A DNA stretch of 64,000 bases from Pseudomonas jessenii (GTDB lineage Bacteria; Pseudomonadota; Gammaproteobacteria; Pseudomonadales; Pseudomonadaceae), in NCBI RefSeq assembly GCF_002236115.1, contig NZ_NIWT01000005.1, positions 124,001 to 188,000 of the forward strand, read 5' to 3'. A program made the position numbers and the translations under genes. Positions 19,175 to 27,963 of this stretch are shown here, piece after piece. Within the stretch, counting starts at the first letter, position 1. The number at the start of each line of letters is the position of its first letter. The notes beneath the pieces were generated by a model. It was not told the DNA's origin. It searched no databases and saw nothing but the letters and a program-made list of their open reading frames with translations.

Positions 19175-19741
19175 TCAGGGCCTGTGCATAAGATAGGCGT
19201 CACCGGTGACGCGGATCATGGGATGAGGGGTGACCTGGCAGGTTTTGATGATCTCGAAACCGTGCCGCTCGTAAAAGCGCCGGGCGCCAGTGTTGGCGGC
19301 ATAGTCGATCAGGCTCAGGCCATTGAGCCCCAGTTGGTCGGCACGTTCTTGAGCATGGGCGAGAAACTGCACGCCCAGGCCCCTGTTGCGCCAGCCCTCG
19401 TGCAGGGCAAGGCTGGAGATATAGAGTGTGTCGGGCACTTCCATGTCGGCGTAAGGCGCCAGTACCGGGTCGGTCGTCGGCACCGCCAGTGGATCGTGGC
19501 GCATCACGTAGCTGTGCATCATGCCAATGACCTGGCCACCGGCCTCGGCAATCAGGCAATTCTGGTAGGAGAAATCCACGTCGTCCCGGGCATACCGAAT
19601 GGTGCCGACGTCCAACAGATCCTGGCCGGGCTCCGCGATCTGGCTCCAGATGTAGTCTGAAGCGCCTTCGGATGAAATCTGGAACAACCGCGCAATCTCA
19701 CGCGCATCCGCGCGGACTGCCGAACGAAATTCAACTGTCAT
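19175..19741 (-). CDS. GNAT-family N-acetyltransferase
   Basis: This 188-residue GNAT acyltransferase probably uses acetyl-CoA. The visible fold signature is YISSLALHEGWRNRGLGVQFLAHA, whose RNRGLG loop binds CoA pyrophosphate, followed by NTGARRFYERHGFEII. The substrate cannot be predicted. It stands alone, with a REPIN at 19813 upstream and the aspartyl protease gene downstream. Confidence 0.88.
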   Translation of the reverse strand: MTVEFRSAVRADAREIARLFQISSEGASDYIWSQIAEPGQDLLDVGTIRYARDDVDFSYQNCLIAEAGGQVIGMMHSYVMRHDPLAVPTTDPVLAPYADMEVPDTLYISSLALHEGWRNRGLGVQFLAHAQERADQLGLNGLSLIDYAANTGARRFYERHGFEIIKTCQVTPHPMIRVTGDAYLMHRP

Positions 19742-19812
19742 TGTTTCCCCGTGAATTCTGGTAATGCAGGCATCCGGTGGGACCAGTGTTAGCGTTCACC
19801 GAAGATCAAAGT

Positions 19813-19914
19813 TGTAGGAGCGAGCCTGCTCGCGAAAAACCTGAGGACACCACAGTCATTCAGACATCCCGCGTCATCGTTAACCACCATCGCGAGCAGG
19901 CTCGCTCCTACAGG
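19813..19914. repeat. REPIN upstream of the GNAT gene
   Basis: The arms TGTAGGAGCGAGCCTGCTCG and the reverse complement ending CTCCTACAG flank a spacer with AACCTGAGGACACCACAG. It belongs to the same spacer subfamily as the pairs at 11009 and 54836. Confidence 0.9.
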
Positions 19915-19934
19915 AGATCTGTGCTGAAACCGGG

Positions 19935-20705
19935 TTAGCGGACCACACCTTCCTCAATCAGCAGCTTGAGGATCGCTTCTGCCCCCGCTTGCGCCGTAAC
20001 GCCTTTGAGCACTTGCCCACCACCACCGCTGGCCTTGGCCGTCGCGGCTTTCATGCGATCGGCGCCGCTCTTGGCCTTGATCACCTTAAGGCGCTTGGGC
20101 CGTGGCTTGGCCGGCTGCAGGGTGGCGACCGCGAGCAGTTCATCGTCGATGACCTCGACGTCCTGTGCCTGCAGCACGCCGCGTCGGGCCGGGCCGTACG
20201 CACTCTGCCGTGGCTTGGGCGCGGCGTTATCCACAGTCGCCAGGAACGGCAAGCGAACCTTCAAGCGACGACGCTGACCACGCGGCAACGCTTGCAGCAC
20301 CAGCGCCGAACCGCCATCGATGGACTCGACTTGCGCCAACCCCACCACCAGCGGCCAGCCCAGGTTTTCAGCGAGGAGGAATGGCAACATGCCCGATCCT
20401 TCGCCGGTTTCCGCCTGGCTGCCGGTCAACACCACCTGGGCCCCGGCATCGCGCAGATAATCGGTCAGCGCCGGCAGCGCGTCGGCGCCTTGTGGTTGTT
20501 CCAGCACGTGCAGTTGTTCCAGGCCCATGCCCAGATACGCACGCAATGCAGGCTCGGTGATGTCGCCGGCATGCAGCACCTGCAAGTTATCCCCAGCCAA
20601 TTGCAGGCCCAGTTCCACCGCCCGCGCATCCTGTTCCGCGCGACGCGGCCGACCGGACGTCGGGTGGGCGCCGATGGACACCAGGCTGATGATTTTCGTG
20701 CTCAT
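19935..20705 (-). CDS. etfB: Electron transfer flavoprotein beta subunit (DgcAB partner)
   Basis: This is the beta subunit of an electron transfer flavoprotein devoted to dimethylglycine oxidation. The 256-residue product has the ETF-beta core with VLTGSQAETGEGSGMLPFLL (AMP and partner-docking region) and LPRGQRRRLKVRLPFLATVD. The C-terminal tail rich in Lys and Ala (LKVIKAKSGADRMKAA) is longer than I expect of housekeeping EtfB. It lies 15 bases after etfA and ends the dgc operon. The context and the divergence from standard ETF suggest that it takes electrons from DgcA/DgcB rather than from acyl-CoA dehydrogenases. Confidence 0.9.
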   Translation of the reverse strand: MSTKIISLVSIGAHPTSGRPRRAEQDARAVELGLQLAGDNLQVLHAGDITEPALRAYLGMGLEQLHVLEQPQGADALPALTDYLRDAGAQVVLTGSQAETGEGSGMLPFLLAENLGWPLVVGLAQVESIDGGSALVLQALPRGQRRRLKVRLPFLATVDNAAPKPRQSAYGPARRGVLQAQDVEVIDDELLAVATLQPAKPRPKRLKVIKAKSGADRMKAATAKASGGGGQVLKGVTAQAGAEAILKLLIEEGVVR

Positions 20706-20720
20706 AACCCTTTCCTTCCC

Positions 20721-21941
20721 TTAAGCCGCATCGCGCTTGGCGTCGTTGCGGTAAGCCGCTACCGCATCGATCAAGGCTTGAAGAATCTCGGCACTTTCGC
20801 CAATCACCGACAGGTCGGCCCGTTTGATCATGTCGCAGCCAGGGTCGAGGTTGATCGCCACCACCTTGTCGCAGGCACCAATGCCTTGCAGGTGCTGGAT
20901 CGCCCCGGAAATCCCCACCGCCACATAGACCCGTGCGGTGACCCAGGTGCCGGATGCCCCGACCTGACGGTCGCGAGCCATAAAGCCGTCGTCCACCGCC
21001 ACCCGCGATGCGCCTTCGGTCGCGCCGAGGGCTTCGGCAGTCCTGTGGAAAAGTCCCCAGTCCTTGACCCCATTGCCGCCGGAGAAAATGAACTCGGCTT
21101 CGGCCATGGGGATTGCCGCCGGATCGACGGCCACTGCGCCCAGATCTTCGATTCGCGACAGGCTGCGTGCCACGGTTGTGGATAACTCCACGGGCAGCGC
21201 TTCGTGACGGGTTTCGCTGACCGGCTCGGCGCACTCGGCAGCCGCCAGAATCAGTCGCGCCAGCGGACGGGCAAGGTCTTGCAGGCCAGCACCGGCGCGG
21301 CCGATGCACTCCTGATCCTTGACTTGCCAGACCCGCGTGGCCGGGCGCTCGCCCAGTGCTGCGGCAAAACGTCGGCCGAGTTCGCCACCACCGCTGCGGC
21401 TGTCCGGCAGCAACCAGTGATGCGGGCTGAACTGGTTATCCACAGCCCGCAGGCCCTGGACCCGTTGTTCCGGTGCATAACCGCTGAATTCTTCGCCGTC
21501 CAGCACCAGCAGGCGGTCGACGCCCGCCGTGGCGAAAGCGTTTTCCTTGTGTTCGCCGAACACCACGGCCAGCACTGCACCGTCCTTGCCGGCCAGTTGA
21601 TGAGCCAGGCCCAGCAGGTCGCGGTCGTGGCTGCTCAAGCGGCCGCCGACCATGTCCGGCACCACGCTGATGTAAAACGCTGGCGCGGCCACCTGATGCA
21701 GCGGCAATTGCACTTCGACGGCAGCCGAGCGTTTGGTCGCCCCGCCCTGCTGTGCGCCACTGCGGTCAATGCGCTTGATGCCGTTGGGGCCAATGAAACC
21801 GACACCATGGGGATTCTTGCGGATGACGCCGTTAGGCCCCATCCAGCTGTGTTGCGCTGGCTGCATGGCCGCGTGCAGCGGGTGCAGACGGTTGCGGGCG
21901 ATCCATTCGGCGCGAGGGTCGCGGCGGATAATGTCACTCAT
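20721..21941 (-). CDS. etfA: Electron transfer flavoprotein alpha subunit, N-terminally extended
   Basis: The FAD-binding alpha subunit has its C-terminal signature at ARVYVAVGISGAIQHLQGIG and VVAINLDPGCDMIKRADLSVIG, plus EGASRVAVDDGFMARDRQVG. At 406 residues it is longer than housekeeping EtfA (about 310). The extra 70 or so N-terminal residues contain two similar units, MGPNGVIRKNPHG and IGPNGIKRIDRSG, which I do not recognise. The ATG at 21941 overlaps the dgcB stop by one base (TGATG), so the two are translationally coupled. It is presumed to carry electrons from DgcAB to ETF-ubiquinone oxidoreductase. Confidence 0.9.
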   Translation of the reverse strand: MSDIIRRDPRAEWIARNRLHPLHAAMQPAQHSWMGPNGVIRKNPHGVGFIGPNGIKRIDRSGAQQGGATKRSAAVEVQLPLHQVAAPAFYISVVPDMVGGRLSSHDRDLLGLAHQLAGKDGAVLAVVFGEHKENAFATAGVDRLLVLDGEEFSGYAPEQRVQGLRAVDNQFSPHHWLLPDSRSGGGELGRRFAAALGERPATRVWQVKDQECIGRAGAGLQDLARPLARLILAAAECAEPVSETRHEALPVELSTTVARSLSRIEDLGAVAVDPAAIPMAEAEFIFSGGNGVKDWGLFHRTAEALGATEGASRVAVDDGFMARDRQVGASGTWVTARVYVAVGISGAIQHLQGIGACDKVVAINLDPGCDMIKRADLSVIGESAEILQALIDAVAAYRNDAKRDAA

Positions 21942-23890
21942 CAATGCACCTCCGCAGGTTCACGTTTGGCCGGTGCCGAAGGCTTTCCCGGCGCGGCGTC
22001 TTCAAGCAACGCGTCCGCCACCAGCTCGGCAATGTCCTTGATCAGCGGCCTGGGTTCGACCACGCCTTCGAGCATCGCCGTGCACTGTGGACAACCCACG
22101 GCCACCAGTTCGGCGCCGGTTTCGCGGATGTCTTCCATGCGCATGTCGGGAATGCGTTGCTTGCCAGGGATGTCGGTGATCGGCGCGCCGCCACCACCGC
22201 CGCAGCAGCGGGAGCGGAAACCGGAGCGTTGCATTTCTTTCACTTCAATCCCGAGCGCACGCAGTACCTGGCGCGGTGCCTCGTATTCGCCGTTGTAACG
22301 GCCGAGGTAGCACGGATCGTGATAGGTCACGCTATCGCCTTTGTGCTGGCCAAGATTGAGCGCGCCAGCATCGATGATTTCCGCCATGTAGGTGCTGTGG
22401 TGCTGCACCAGGTAGTTACCATCGAAGGCGCCGTACTCGTTTTTCAGCACGTGGAAACTGTGCGGATCGCAGGTGACGATACGGTTGAAACTGTATTTGG
22501 CCAGGGTCTGGATGTTGCGCTTGGCCAACAGCTGGAAGGTTGCTTCGTCGCCCAGGCGCCGGGCCACGTCACCGCTGTCGCGCTCTTCGAGGCCGAGCAC
22601 GGCGAAGTCGATTTTCGCCGCCTTGAGCACTTTGACGAAGGCGCGCAGGGTGCGCTGGTTACGCATGTCGAAGGCACCGTCGCCGACCCAGAACAGCACG
22701 TCGGTGGATTTCTTTTCTCCGAGCAGGTTGAGGTTCAGGTCCGCTGCCCAGTTCATCCGCCCGCCCGGCGCGAAACCGCCAGGGTTGTCGGTGGCGATCA
22801 GGTTTTCCAGGACTTCGGCACCCTTGTTCGGGGTCGCGCCTTTTTCCAGGGTCAGATGACGGCGCATGTCGACGATGGCATCGACGTGCTCGATCATCAT
22901 CGGGCATTCCTCGACGCAAGCGCGGCAGGTGGTGCACGACCACAGCGTCTCGGCATCTACCAGACCGTTGACGATCGGCTGATGCGGATTGCCCGCGTGT
23001 TCGCCAATGGCTTTGCCTGGATACGGGCTGCCGGCGAACTTGGCATCGGTGCCACCGGCCAGGCCGACGACCATGTCCTGAATCAGTTTTTTCGGGTTCA
23101 GCGGCTGACCGGCGGCGAAGGCCGGGCACGCTGCTTCGCATTTACCGCACTGCACGCAGGCGTCGAAGCCGAGCAACTGGTTCCAGGTGAAATCCTTGGG
23201 TTTTTCCACACCCAGTGGCGCGGTCAGGTCGCTAAGATCCAGCGGTTTCAACCCCGTGGAACGACCACCACCAAAACGTTCGGCGCGGCGGTGCCAAGCC
23301 AGGTGCAGGGCACCGGCAAAGGCGTGTTTCATCGGCCCGCCCCAGGTCATGCCGAAGAACAGTTCCGACACGCCCCACAACACGCCAACCCCGAGAATCG
23401 CCGCCAACAGCCAGCCACCGAAATTTTCCGGCAGGATGCCCGCCACCGGCAGGGTCAACAGGAAGAACGAGGCCGAAAACGCCAGCAGGCTTTTCGGCAG
23501 GCGCATCCACGGGCCTTTCGACAGGCGCGACGGCGGATTGCGCCGACGCAGGTAAACGAAGATCGCACCAACGAACATCACCGCCGACATCAGCAGCAAC
23601 GCATAGCCGAGGAAGCGGTTATGCAGGCCGAAACCATGCACCAGAATCGCCAGCACGATGGACGCCACCGCACCGCCAGCCGTGGCGACGTGGGTGTTGG
23701 CAATGTATTTGTCCCGCGCTACCACATGGTGCAAGTCGACCATGTAGCGCTTGGGCATGGCGAACAGGCCGCCGATCAGGTCGACCTTGGAGGCTCGGCC
23801 CCGGCGCCACATGGCCACCCGCCGCAACGCGCCCAGGACACCAAGGCCCAGGGCGGCGAACAACAGGATTGGAAGAAGGGTGTTCAACAT
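21941..23890 (-). CDS. dgcB: Dimethylglycine demethylase subunit DgcB
   Basis: DgcB is the membrane-associated iron-sulfur subunit that works with DgcA to convert dimethylglycine to sarcosine. The 649-residue protein starts with about five hydrophobic segments, like a NarI/HdrE region. Two ferredoxin motifs follow, CVQCGKCEAACP and CTTCRACVEECP. It then has two cysteine-rich CCG domains, visible as HDPCYLGRYNGEYEAPRQVL and RCCGGGGGAPI, as in heterodisulfide-reductase-like proteins. The ATG at 23890 was used. It is separated from dgcA by 174 bases containing a REPIN. Confidence 0.94.
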   Translation of the reverse strand: MLNTLLPILLFAALGLGVLGALRRVAMWRRGRASKVDLIGGLFAMPKRYMVDLHHVVARDKYIANTHVATAGGAVASIVLAILVHGFGLHNRFLGYALLLMSAVMFVGAIFVYLRRRNPPSRLSKGPWMRLPKSLLAFSASFFLLTLPVAGILPENFGGWLLAAILGVGVLWGVSELFFGMTWGGPMKHAFAGALHLAWHRRAERFGGGRSTGLKPLDLSDLTAPLGVEKPKDFTWNQLLGFDACVQCGKCEAACPAFAAGQPLNPKKLIQDMVVGLAGGTDAKFAGSPYPGKAIGEHAGNPHQPIVNGLVDAETLWSCTTCRACVEECPMMIEHVDAIVDMRRHLTLEKGATPNKGAEVLENLIATDNPGGFAPGGRMNWAADLNLNLLGEKKSTDVLFWVGDGAFDMRNQRTLRAFVKVLKAAKIDFAVLGLEERDSGDVARRLGDEATFQLLAKRNIQTLAKYSFNRIVTCDPHSFHVLKNEYGAFDGNYLVQHHSTYMAEIIDAGALNLGQHKGDSVTYHDPCYLGRYNGEYEAPRQVLRALGIEVKEMQRSGFRSRCCGGGGGAPITDIPGKQRIPDMRMEDIRETGAELVAVGCPQCTAMLEGVVEPRPLIKDIAELVADALLEDAAPGKPSAPAKREPAEVH

Positions 23891-23944
23891 GGTGAAGCTC
23901 CCAAAGACCTCGGGCTTAACTACCTGGATACCTTGCTCGACTCC

Positions 23945-24046
23945 CTGTAGGAGCGAGCTTGCTCGCGATGGGCGTTAACGATGACGCGTGCGGTCTGGAA
24001 GAACGCGGCGCCTTCAAATTCATCGCGAGCGAGCTCGCTCCTACAC
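23945..24046. repeat. REPIN in the dgcA-dgcB gap
   Basis: Inverted arms CTGTAGGAGCGAGCTTGCTC and the reverse complement, with one base changed (GAGCGAGCTCGCTCC), lie between two cotranscribed genes. The spacer holds GGGCGTTAACGATGACGCG. Confidence 0.9.
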
Positions 24047-24064
24047 AGGGTTATGTGCAAGCCG

Positions 24065-26125
24065 TTAGAAATCCTTGCACAGCCGCAGCGCGTCGTAGAT
24101 CGCCGCGTGCACGTTACGCTGGGCCACGCAGTCGCCGATGCGGAACAGCAGGTAGCCGTCGCCGCTCTGTTCCAGGCAAGGTTGCGGCTTGATCGCGAAC
24201 AAGGCTTCGACGTCGATCTGGCCTTTGTTGCGCGAGCCTTCCTTCAGCGCGTAGTAGATTTCTTCGTCCGGACGCACGCCGTTTTCCACGACCACTTGGT
24301 CAACCACCCGCTCCTCTTTGGCGCCGGTGTATTCGTTTTCCAGTACCGCTACGAGCTTGTCGCCTTCGCGGTAGACCTTCTCCAGCATCATGTCGCCGGT
24401 CATGATCACTTCTTTCGGATACATGCTGCGGTAGTAAGTCGGGAACGACGTACCGCCAATCGCCACACCAGGCTTGATGTCGTCGGTCACGATCTCGACC
24501 TGGCTGCCCTTGTCGGCGAGGAAGTCGGCGGTCGACATGCCGGTGAACTCGCAAATGGTGTCGTAGACCAGCACGTTCTTGCCCGGTGCCACCTTGCCAT
24601 CGAGGATGTCCCAGCTGCTGACCACCAGGCCTTCAGCCGCGCCCCAGTGTTCGTTCTGCTCGATGAACGGATGACCGCCGACGGCCAGCACCACCACGTC
24701 CGGACGCAGGTCCATGATGGTTGGCGCGTCAGCCGCGGTGCCCAGGCGCAGGTCGACTTTCAACCGCGCCAGTTCCAGTTGATACCAGCGGGTGATACCG
24801 GCGATCTGGTCCCGTTGCGGGGCTTTCGATGCGGTGGTGATCTGCCCGCCGATGAATTCCTTTTTCTCGAACAGGGTCACATCGTGGCCACGCTCGGCGG
24901 CCACGCGGGCGGCTTCCATCCCGGCAGGACCGGCGCCGACCACCACCACCTTGCGTTTCACGCCAGTGGTTTTTTCGATGATGTGCGGCAGGCCCATGTA
25001 TTCACGAGAAGTCGCGGCGTTCTGAATGCACAGCACATCCAGACCCTGATACTGACGGTCGATGCAGTAGTTGGCACCGACGCATTGTTTGATCTGGTCT
25101 ATCTGGCCCATTTTGATCTTGGCGATCAGGTGCGGGTCGGCGATGTGCGCGCGGGTCATGCCGACCATGTCGACGTAACCGCCTTCCAGGATACGTGTGG
25201 CCTGGTTAGGGTCCTTGATGTTCTGCGCGTGCAGCACTGGAACCTTGACCACTTCCTTGATACCGGCAGCCAGATGCAGGAACGGCTCCGGCGGATAACT
25301 CATGTTCGGAATCACGTTGGCCAGGGTGTTGTGGGTGTCGCAACCCGAACCCACGACGCCGATGAAGTCGAGCATGCCGGTATCGTCGTAATACTTGGCG
25401 ATCTGCTTCATGTCTTCGTGGGATAGACCATCCGGGTGGAACTCGTCACCGCAGATGCGCATGCCCACGCAGAAATCGTCACCGACCTCGGCGCGTACGG
25501 CTTTCAAGACTTCCAGACCGAACTTCATGCGGCCTTCGAAGGTGCCGCCCCATTCGTCGGTACGCTTGTTGACCCGTGGGCTCCAGAACTGGTCGATCAT
25601 GTGCTGATGCACCGCCGACAGTTCGACACCGTCCAGGCCACCGGCCTTGGCGCGGCGGGCCGCTTGAGCGTAGTTACCGATCACCCGCCAGATCTCTTCC
25701 GGCTCGATGGTTTTGCAAGTGGCACGGTGCACCGGCTCGCGCACGCCCGACGGCGACATCAGCGTCGGCCAGTTGAAGCCGTCCCAACGCGAGCGACGGC
25801 CCATGTGGGTAATCTGGATCATGATCTTGGCGCCGTGCTTGTGCATGGCGTCGGCAAGATTCTGGAAGTGCGGAATGATGCGGTCGGTGGACAGGTTCAC
25901 CGAACTCCACCATTCCTGCGGGCTGTCGATGGCCACCACGGACGAACCGCCGCAAATCGCCAGGCCGATACCGCCCTTGGCTTTCTCTTCGTAATACTTG
26001 ACGTACCGGTCGGTGGTCATGCCGCCGTCGGTGGCATAGACCTCGGCGTGCGCGGTGCTGAGCACGCGGTTGCGGATGGTCAGTTTGCCGATCTGGATCG
26101 GCTGGAACATTGCTTCGAAAGCCAT
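24065..26125 (-). CDS. dgcA: Dimethylglycine demethylase subunit DgcA
   Basis: DgcA is the flavoprotein subunit of dimethylglycine demethylation, built like trimethylamine dehydrogenase. Of its 686 residues, 1-370 form an old-yellow-enzyme FMN barrel (QITHMGRRSRWDG, ELSAVHQHMIDQFWSPRVNK). The rest is a dinucleotide-binding half opening with KVVVVGAGPAGMEAARVAAE near residue 391. The linker Cys motif reads CVGANYC and, 11 residues later, Cys366. Trimethylamine dehydrogenase has four Cys for its 4Fe-4S cluster; here residue 351, at the second position, is Ala. It lies 15 bases after the DUF5943 gene. Confidence 0.95.
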   Translation of the reverse strand: MAFEAMFQPIQIGKLTIRNRVLSTAHAEVYATDGGMTTDRYVKYYEEKAKGGIGLAICGGSSVVAIDSPQEWWSSVNLSTDRIIPHFQNLADAMHKHGAKIMIQITHMGRRSRWDGFNWPTLMSPSGVREPVHRATCKTIEPEEIWRVIGNYAQAARRAKAGGLDGVELSAVHQHMIDQFWSPRVNKRTDEWGGTFEGRMKFGLEVLKAVRAEVGDDFCVGMRICGDEFHPDGLSHEDMKQIAKYYDDTGMLDFIGVVGSGCDTHNTLANVIPNMSYPPEPFLHLAAGIKEVVKVPVLHAQNIKDPNQATRILEGGYVDMVGMTRAHIADPHLIAKIKMGQIDQIKQCVGANYCIDRQYQGLDVLCIQNAATSREYMGLPHIIEKTTGVKRKVVVVGAGPAGMEAARVAAERGHDVTLFEKKEFIGGQITTASKAPQRDQIAGITRWYQLELARLKVDLRLGTAADAPTIMDLRPDVVVLAVGGHPFIEQNEHWGAAEGLVVSSWDILDGKVAPGKNVLVYDTICEFTGMSTADFLADKGSQVEIVTDDIKPGVAIGGTSFPTYYRSMYPKEVIMTGDMMLEKVYREGDKLVAVLENEYTGAKEERVVDQVVVENGVRPDEEIYYALKEGSRNKGQIDVEALFAIKPQPCLEQSGDGYLLFRIGDCVAQRNVHAAIYDALRLCKDF

Positions 26126-26140
26126 GGCGGGTTCCTCGAC

Positions 26141-26671
26141 TTACAACGGCTTGACGGTGAACAAGCCGTCTTCGTGGCCCTCTTCGGAGCCACCGTAGAC
26201 TTGTTCGGCCACGGTGCGGATCTTGCTGCCGCGAGCGGCGAGGATCTGATCCATAGCCCCTGCAAACCAGCCAGTGAACATGTAGTCGACCTTGCGCCCG
26301 ACCTTGCCGTACACGTAGACGAATGCCGAGTGTTCGAGCTTGACGCTGGCGGTGCCTTTGTCGAGGTCGATGTCCTGGATCTTGAACAGGCCCCAGCCGC
26401 GCTGCGACAGGCGCTTCATGTAGTGTTCGAACACCGCGACACCTTCCAGGCCGTGGCATTCGGCTTCTTTTTCACACCAGTGCCAAGCGGACTTGTAGCC
26501 GGCCTTGTAGAGGATTTCGGCATAGGCTTCAGCGCCCAGCACTTCCTCGATGCCCATGTGGTTGTTAACGAAGAAATGGCGCGGCACGTACAGCATCGGC
26601 AGGGCGTCGGAGGTCCAGACACCGGTTTCGCTGTCGACTTCGATTGGCAATTGCGGGGCGATCTTGGCCAT
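26141..26671 (-). CDS. DUF5943-type protein of the dgc operon
   Basis: This is a 176-residue cytoplasmic protein without signal peptide or membrane segments. I recognise it as the conserved unknown (DUF5943) found next to dgcA in pseudomonads. The fold pattern, with SAWHWCEKEAECHGLEG, RGWGLFKIQDID, EHSAFVYVYG and YMFTGWFAGAMDQIL, resembles the V4R (4-vinyl reductase) domain that binds small hydrophobic ligands, though the C-terminal Cys residues common there are absent. It lies 15 bases before dgcA, so it is very probably cotranscribed and involved in dimethylglycine use. Its function is unknown. Confidence 0.85.
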   Translation of the reverse strand: MAKIAPQLPIEVDSETGVWTSDALPMLYVPRHFFVNNHMGIEEVLGAEAYAEILYKAGYKSAWHWCEKEAECHGLEGVAVFEHYMKRLSQRGWGLFKIQDIDLDKGTASVKLEHSAFVYVYGKVGRKVDYMFTGWFAGAMDQILAARGSKIRTVAEQVYGGSEEGHEDGLFTVKPL

Positions 26672-26703
26672 GGAAACTTAACTCCAGAAAAATTTTGGTG
26701 TTG

Positions 26704-26726
26704 CCCCCGGCACGGGCGGCCGGGGG
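26704..26726. other. Intercistronic hairpin, dipeptidase gene to DUF5943 gene
   Basis: A perfect 8-base GC stem, CCCCCGGC with GCCGGGGG, sits in the 78-base gap. No U-run follows, so it may be a processing or stability element rather than a terminator. Confidence 0.6.
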
Positions 26727-26749
26727 AAAGGATTCAGAGGTGCGGCGGC

Positions 26750-27727
26750 TTATTCGCCCCAGACATCTTTCAAGACGTTGACCCAGTTCTCGCCCATGAT
26801 CTTGCGTACCACGCGCTCGGAGTGGCCGCGCTTGAGCAGGGTCTCGGTCAGGTTCGGGAACTCGCCCACGGTGCGGATGCCCAGCGGGTTGATGATCTTG
26901 CCGAAACTGGTCAGGCGGCGGGCGTAGCCCTTGTCGTGGGTCAGGTATTCGAAGAAGTCCTGGCCATGGCCCTGGGTGAAGTCGGTGCCGATGCCGATGG
27001 CGTCTTCGCCGACGATGTTCATCACGTACTCGATGGCTTCGGCGTAGTCGTCGATGGTCGAATCGATGCCCTTGGCCAGGAACGGCGCGAACATGGTCAC
27101 GCCGACAAAGCCGCCGTGGTCGGCGATGAACTTCAGTTCTTCATCGGACTTGTTGCGCGGGTGCTCTTTGAGCCCCGATGGCAGGCAGTGGGAGTAGCAG
27201 ACCGGTTTCTTCGACTCGAGGATGACTTCTTCGGAAGTCTTGGAACCGACGTGGGACAGGTCGCACATCACACCAACGCGGTTCATCTCGGCGACGATTT
27301 CGCGACCGAAACCCGACAGGCCGCCGTCACGCTCGTAGCAACCGGTGCCCACCAGGTTCTGGGTGTTGTAGCACATCTGCACAATGCCGACGCCCAGTTG
27401 CTTGAACACCTCGACATAGCCGATCTGGTCTTCGAAGGCGTGAGCGTTCTGGAAGCCGAACAGGATGCCGGTCTTGCCCTGCTCCTTGGCTTTACGGATG
27501 TCGGCGGTGGTGCGCACCGGGATCACCAGGTCGCTGTTCTCGCGAATCAGCTTCTGGCTCGCGGCGATGTTGTTGACGGTGGCCTGAAAGCCCTCCCACA
27601 CCGACACGGTGCAGTTAGCCGCCGTCAGACCGCCCTTGCGCATGTCTTCGAACAGTTCACGGTTCCACTTGGCGATAATCAGCCCGTCGATAACGATGCT
27701 GTCGGCGTGCAATTCGGCTGGGCTCAT
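26750..27727 (-). CDS. Renal-dipeptidase-family protein, altered metal site
   Basis: This 325-residue protein belongs to the membrane or renal dipeptidase family (peptidase M19). It is supported by GILFGFQNAHAFED (Glu in most members), VGVMCDLSHVGSKTSEEV, KPVCYSHCLPSGLKEHPRNKSDE and AIGIGTDFTQGHG. The usual N-terminal metal motif DGHxD is here DGLII (residues about 14-18), so two expected zinc ligands are missing. Its place at the head of the dgc operon suggests a role in betaine-derived compounds rather than general peptide cleavage. The substrate is unknown. Confidence 0.85.
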   Translation of the reverse strand: MSPAELHADSIVIDGLIIAKWNRELFEDMRKGGLTAANCTVSVWEGFQATVNNIAASQKLIRENSDLVIPVRTTADIRKAKEQGKTGILFGFQNAHAFEDQIGYVEVFKQLGVGIVQMCYNTQNLVGTGCYERDGGLSGFGREIVAEMNRVGVMCDLSHVGSKTSEEVILESKKPVCYSHCLPSGLKEHPRNKSDEELKFIADHGGFVGVTMFAPFLAKGIDSTIDDYAEAIEYVMNIVGEDAIGIGTDFTQGHGQDFFEYLTHDKGYARRLTSFGKIINPLGIRTVGEFPNLTETLLKRGHSERVVRKIMGENWVNVLKDVWGE

Positions 27728-27963
27728 CAGGCTGTCCCCTTGTTAGCGATTCATGCGCCGAATCGTGTGCCGGCGCTTTGGGGCCAGCATATGCCTCGGT
27801 GCAGGGGCAGCCGGGTGCAAAAACGACAGGGGGTTTGCCGAAAGCGTCAATCCGCGACAAAGGGTCGTCGCCAGGCACAATCATCGACCTGTTCAAGGCC
27901 CCTGGCTTGGGCCAGAATTCGCCGCATCACTGGATGCTTCACTGGACAAGAGCGGCGACGATA

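Noticed and set aside
20227..21444. Further TTATCCACA matches at 20227 and 21436, and the reverse form at 21177
   Set aside because: All lie inside etfB or etfA coding sequence and lack the conserved tail seen at 17207-17790, so they look like chance matches.
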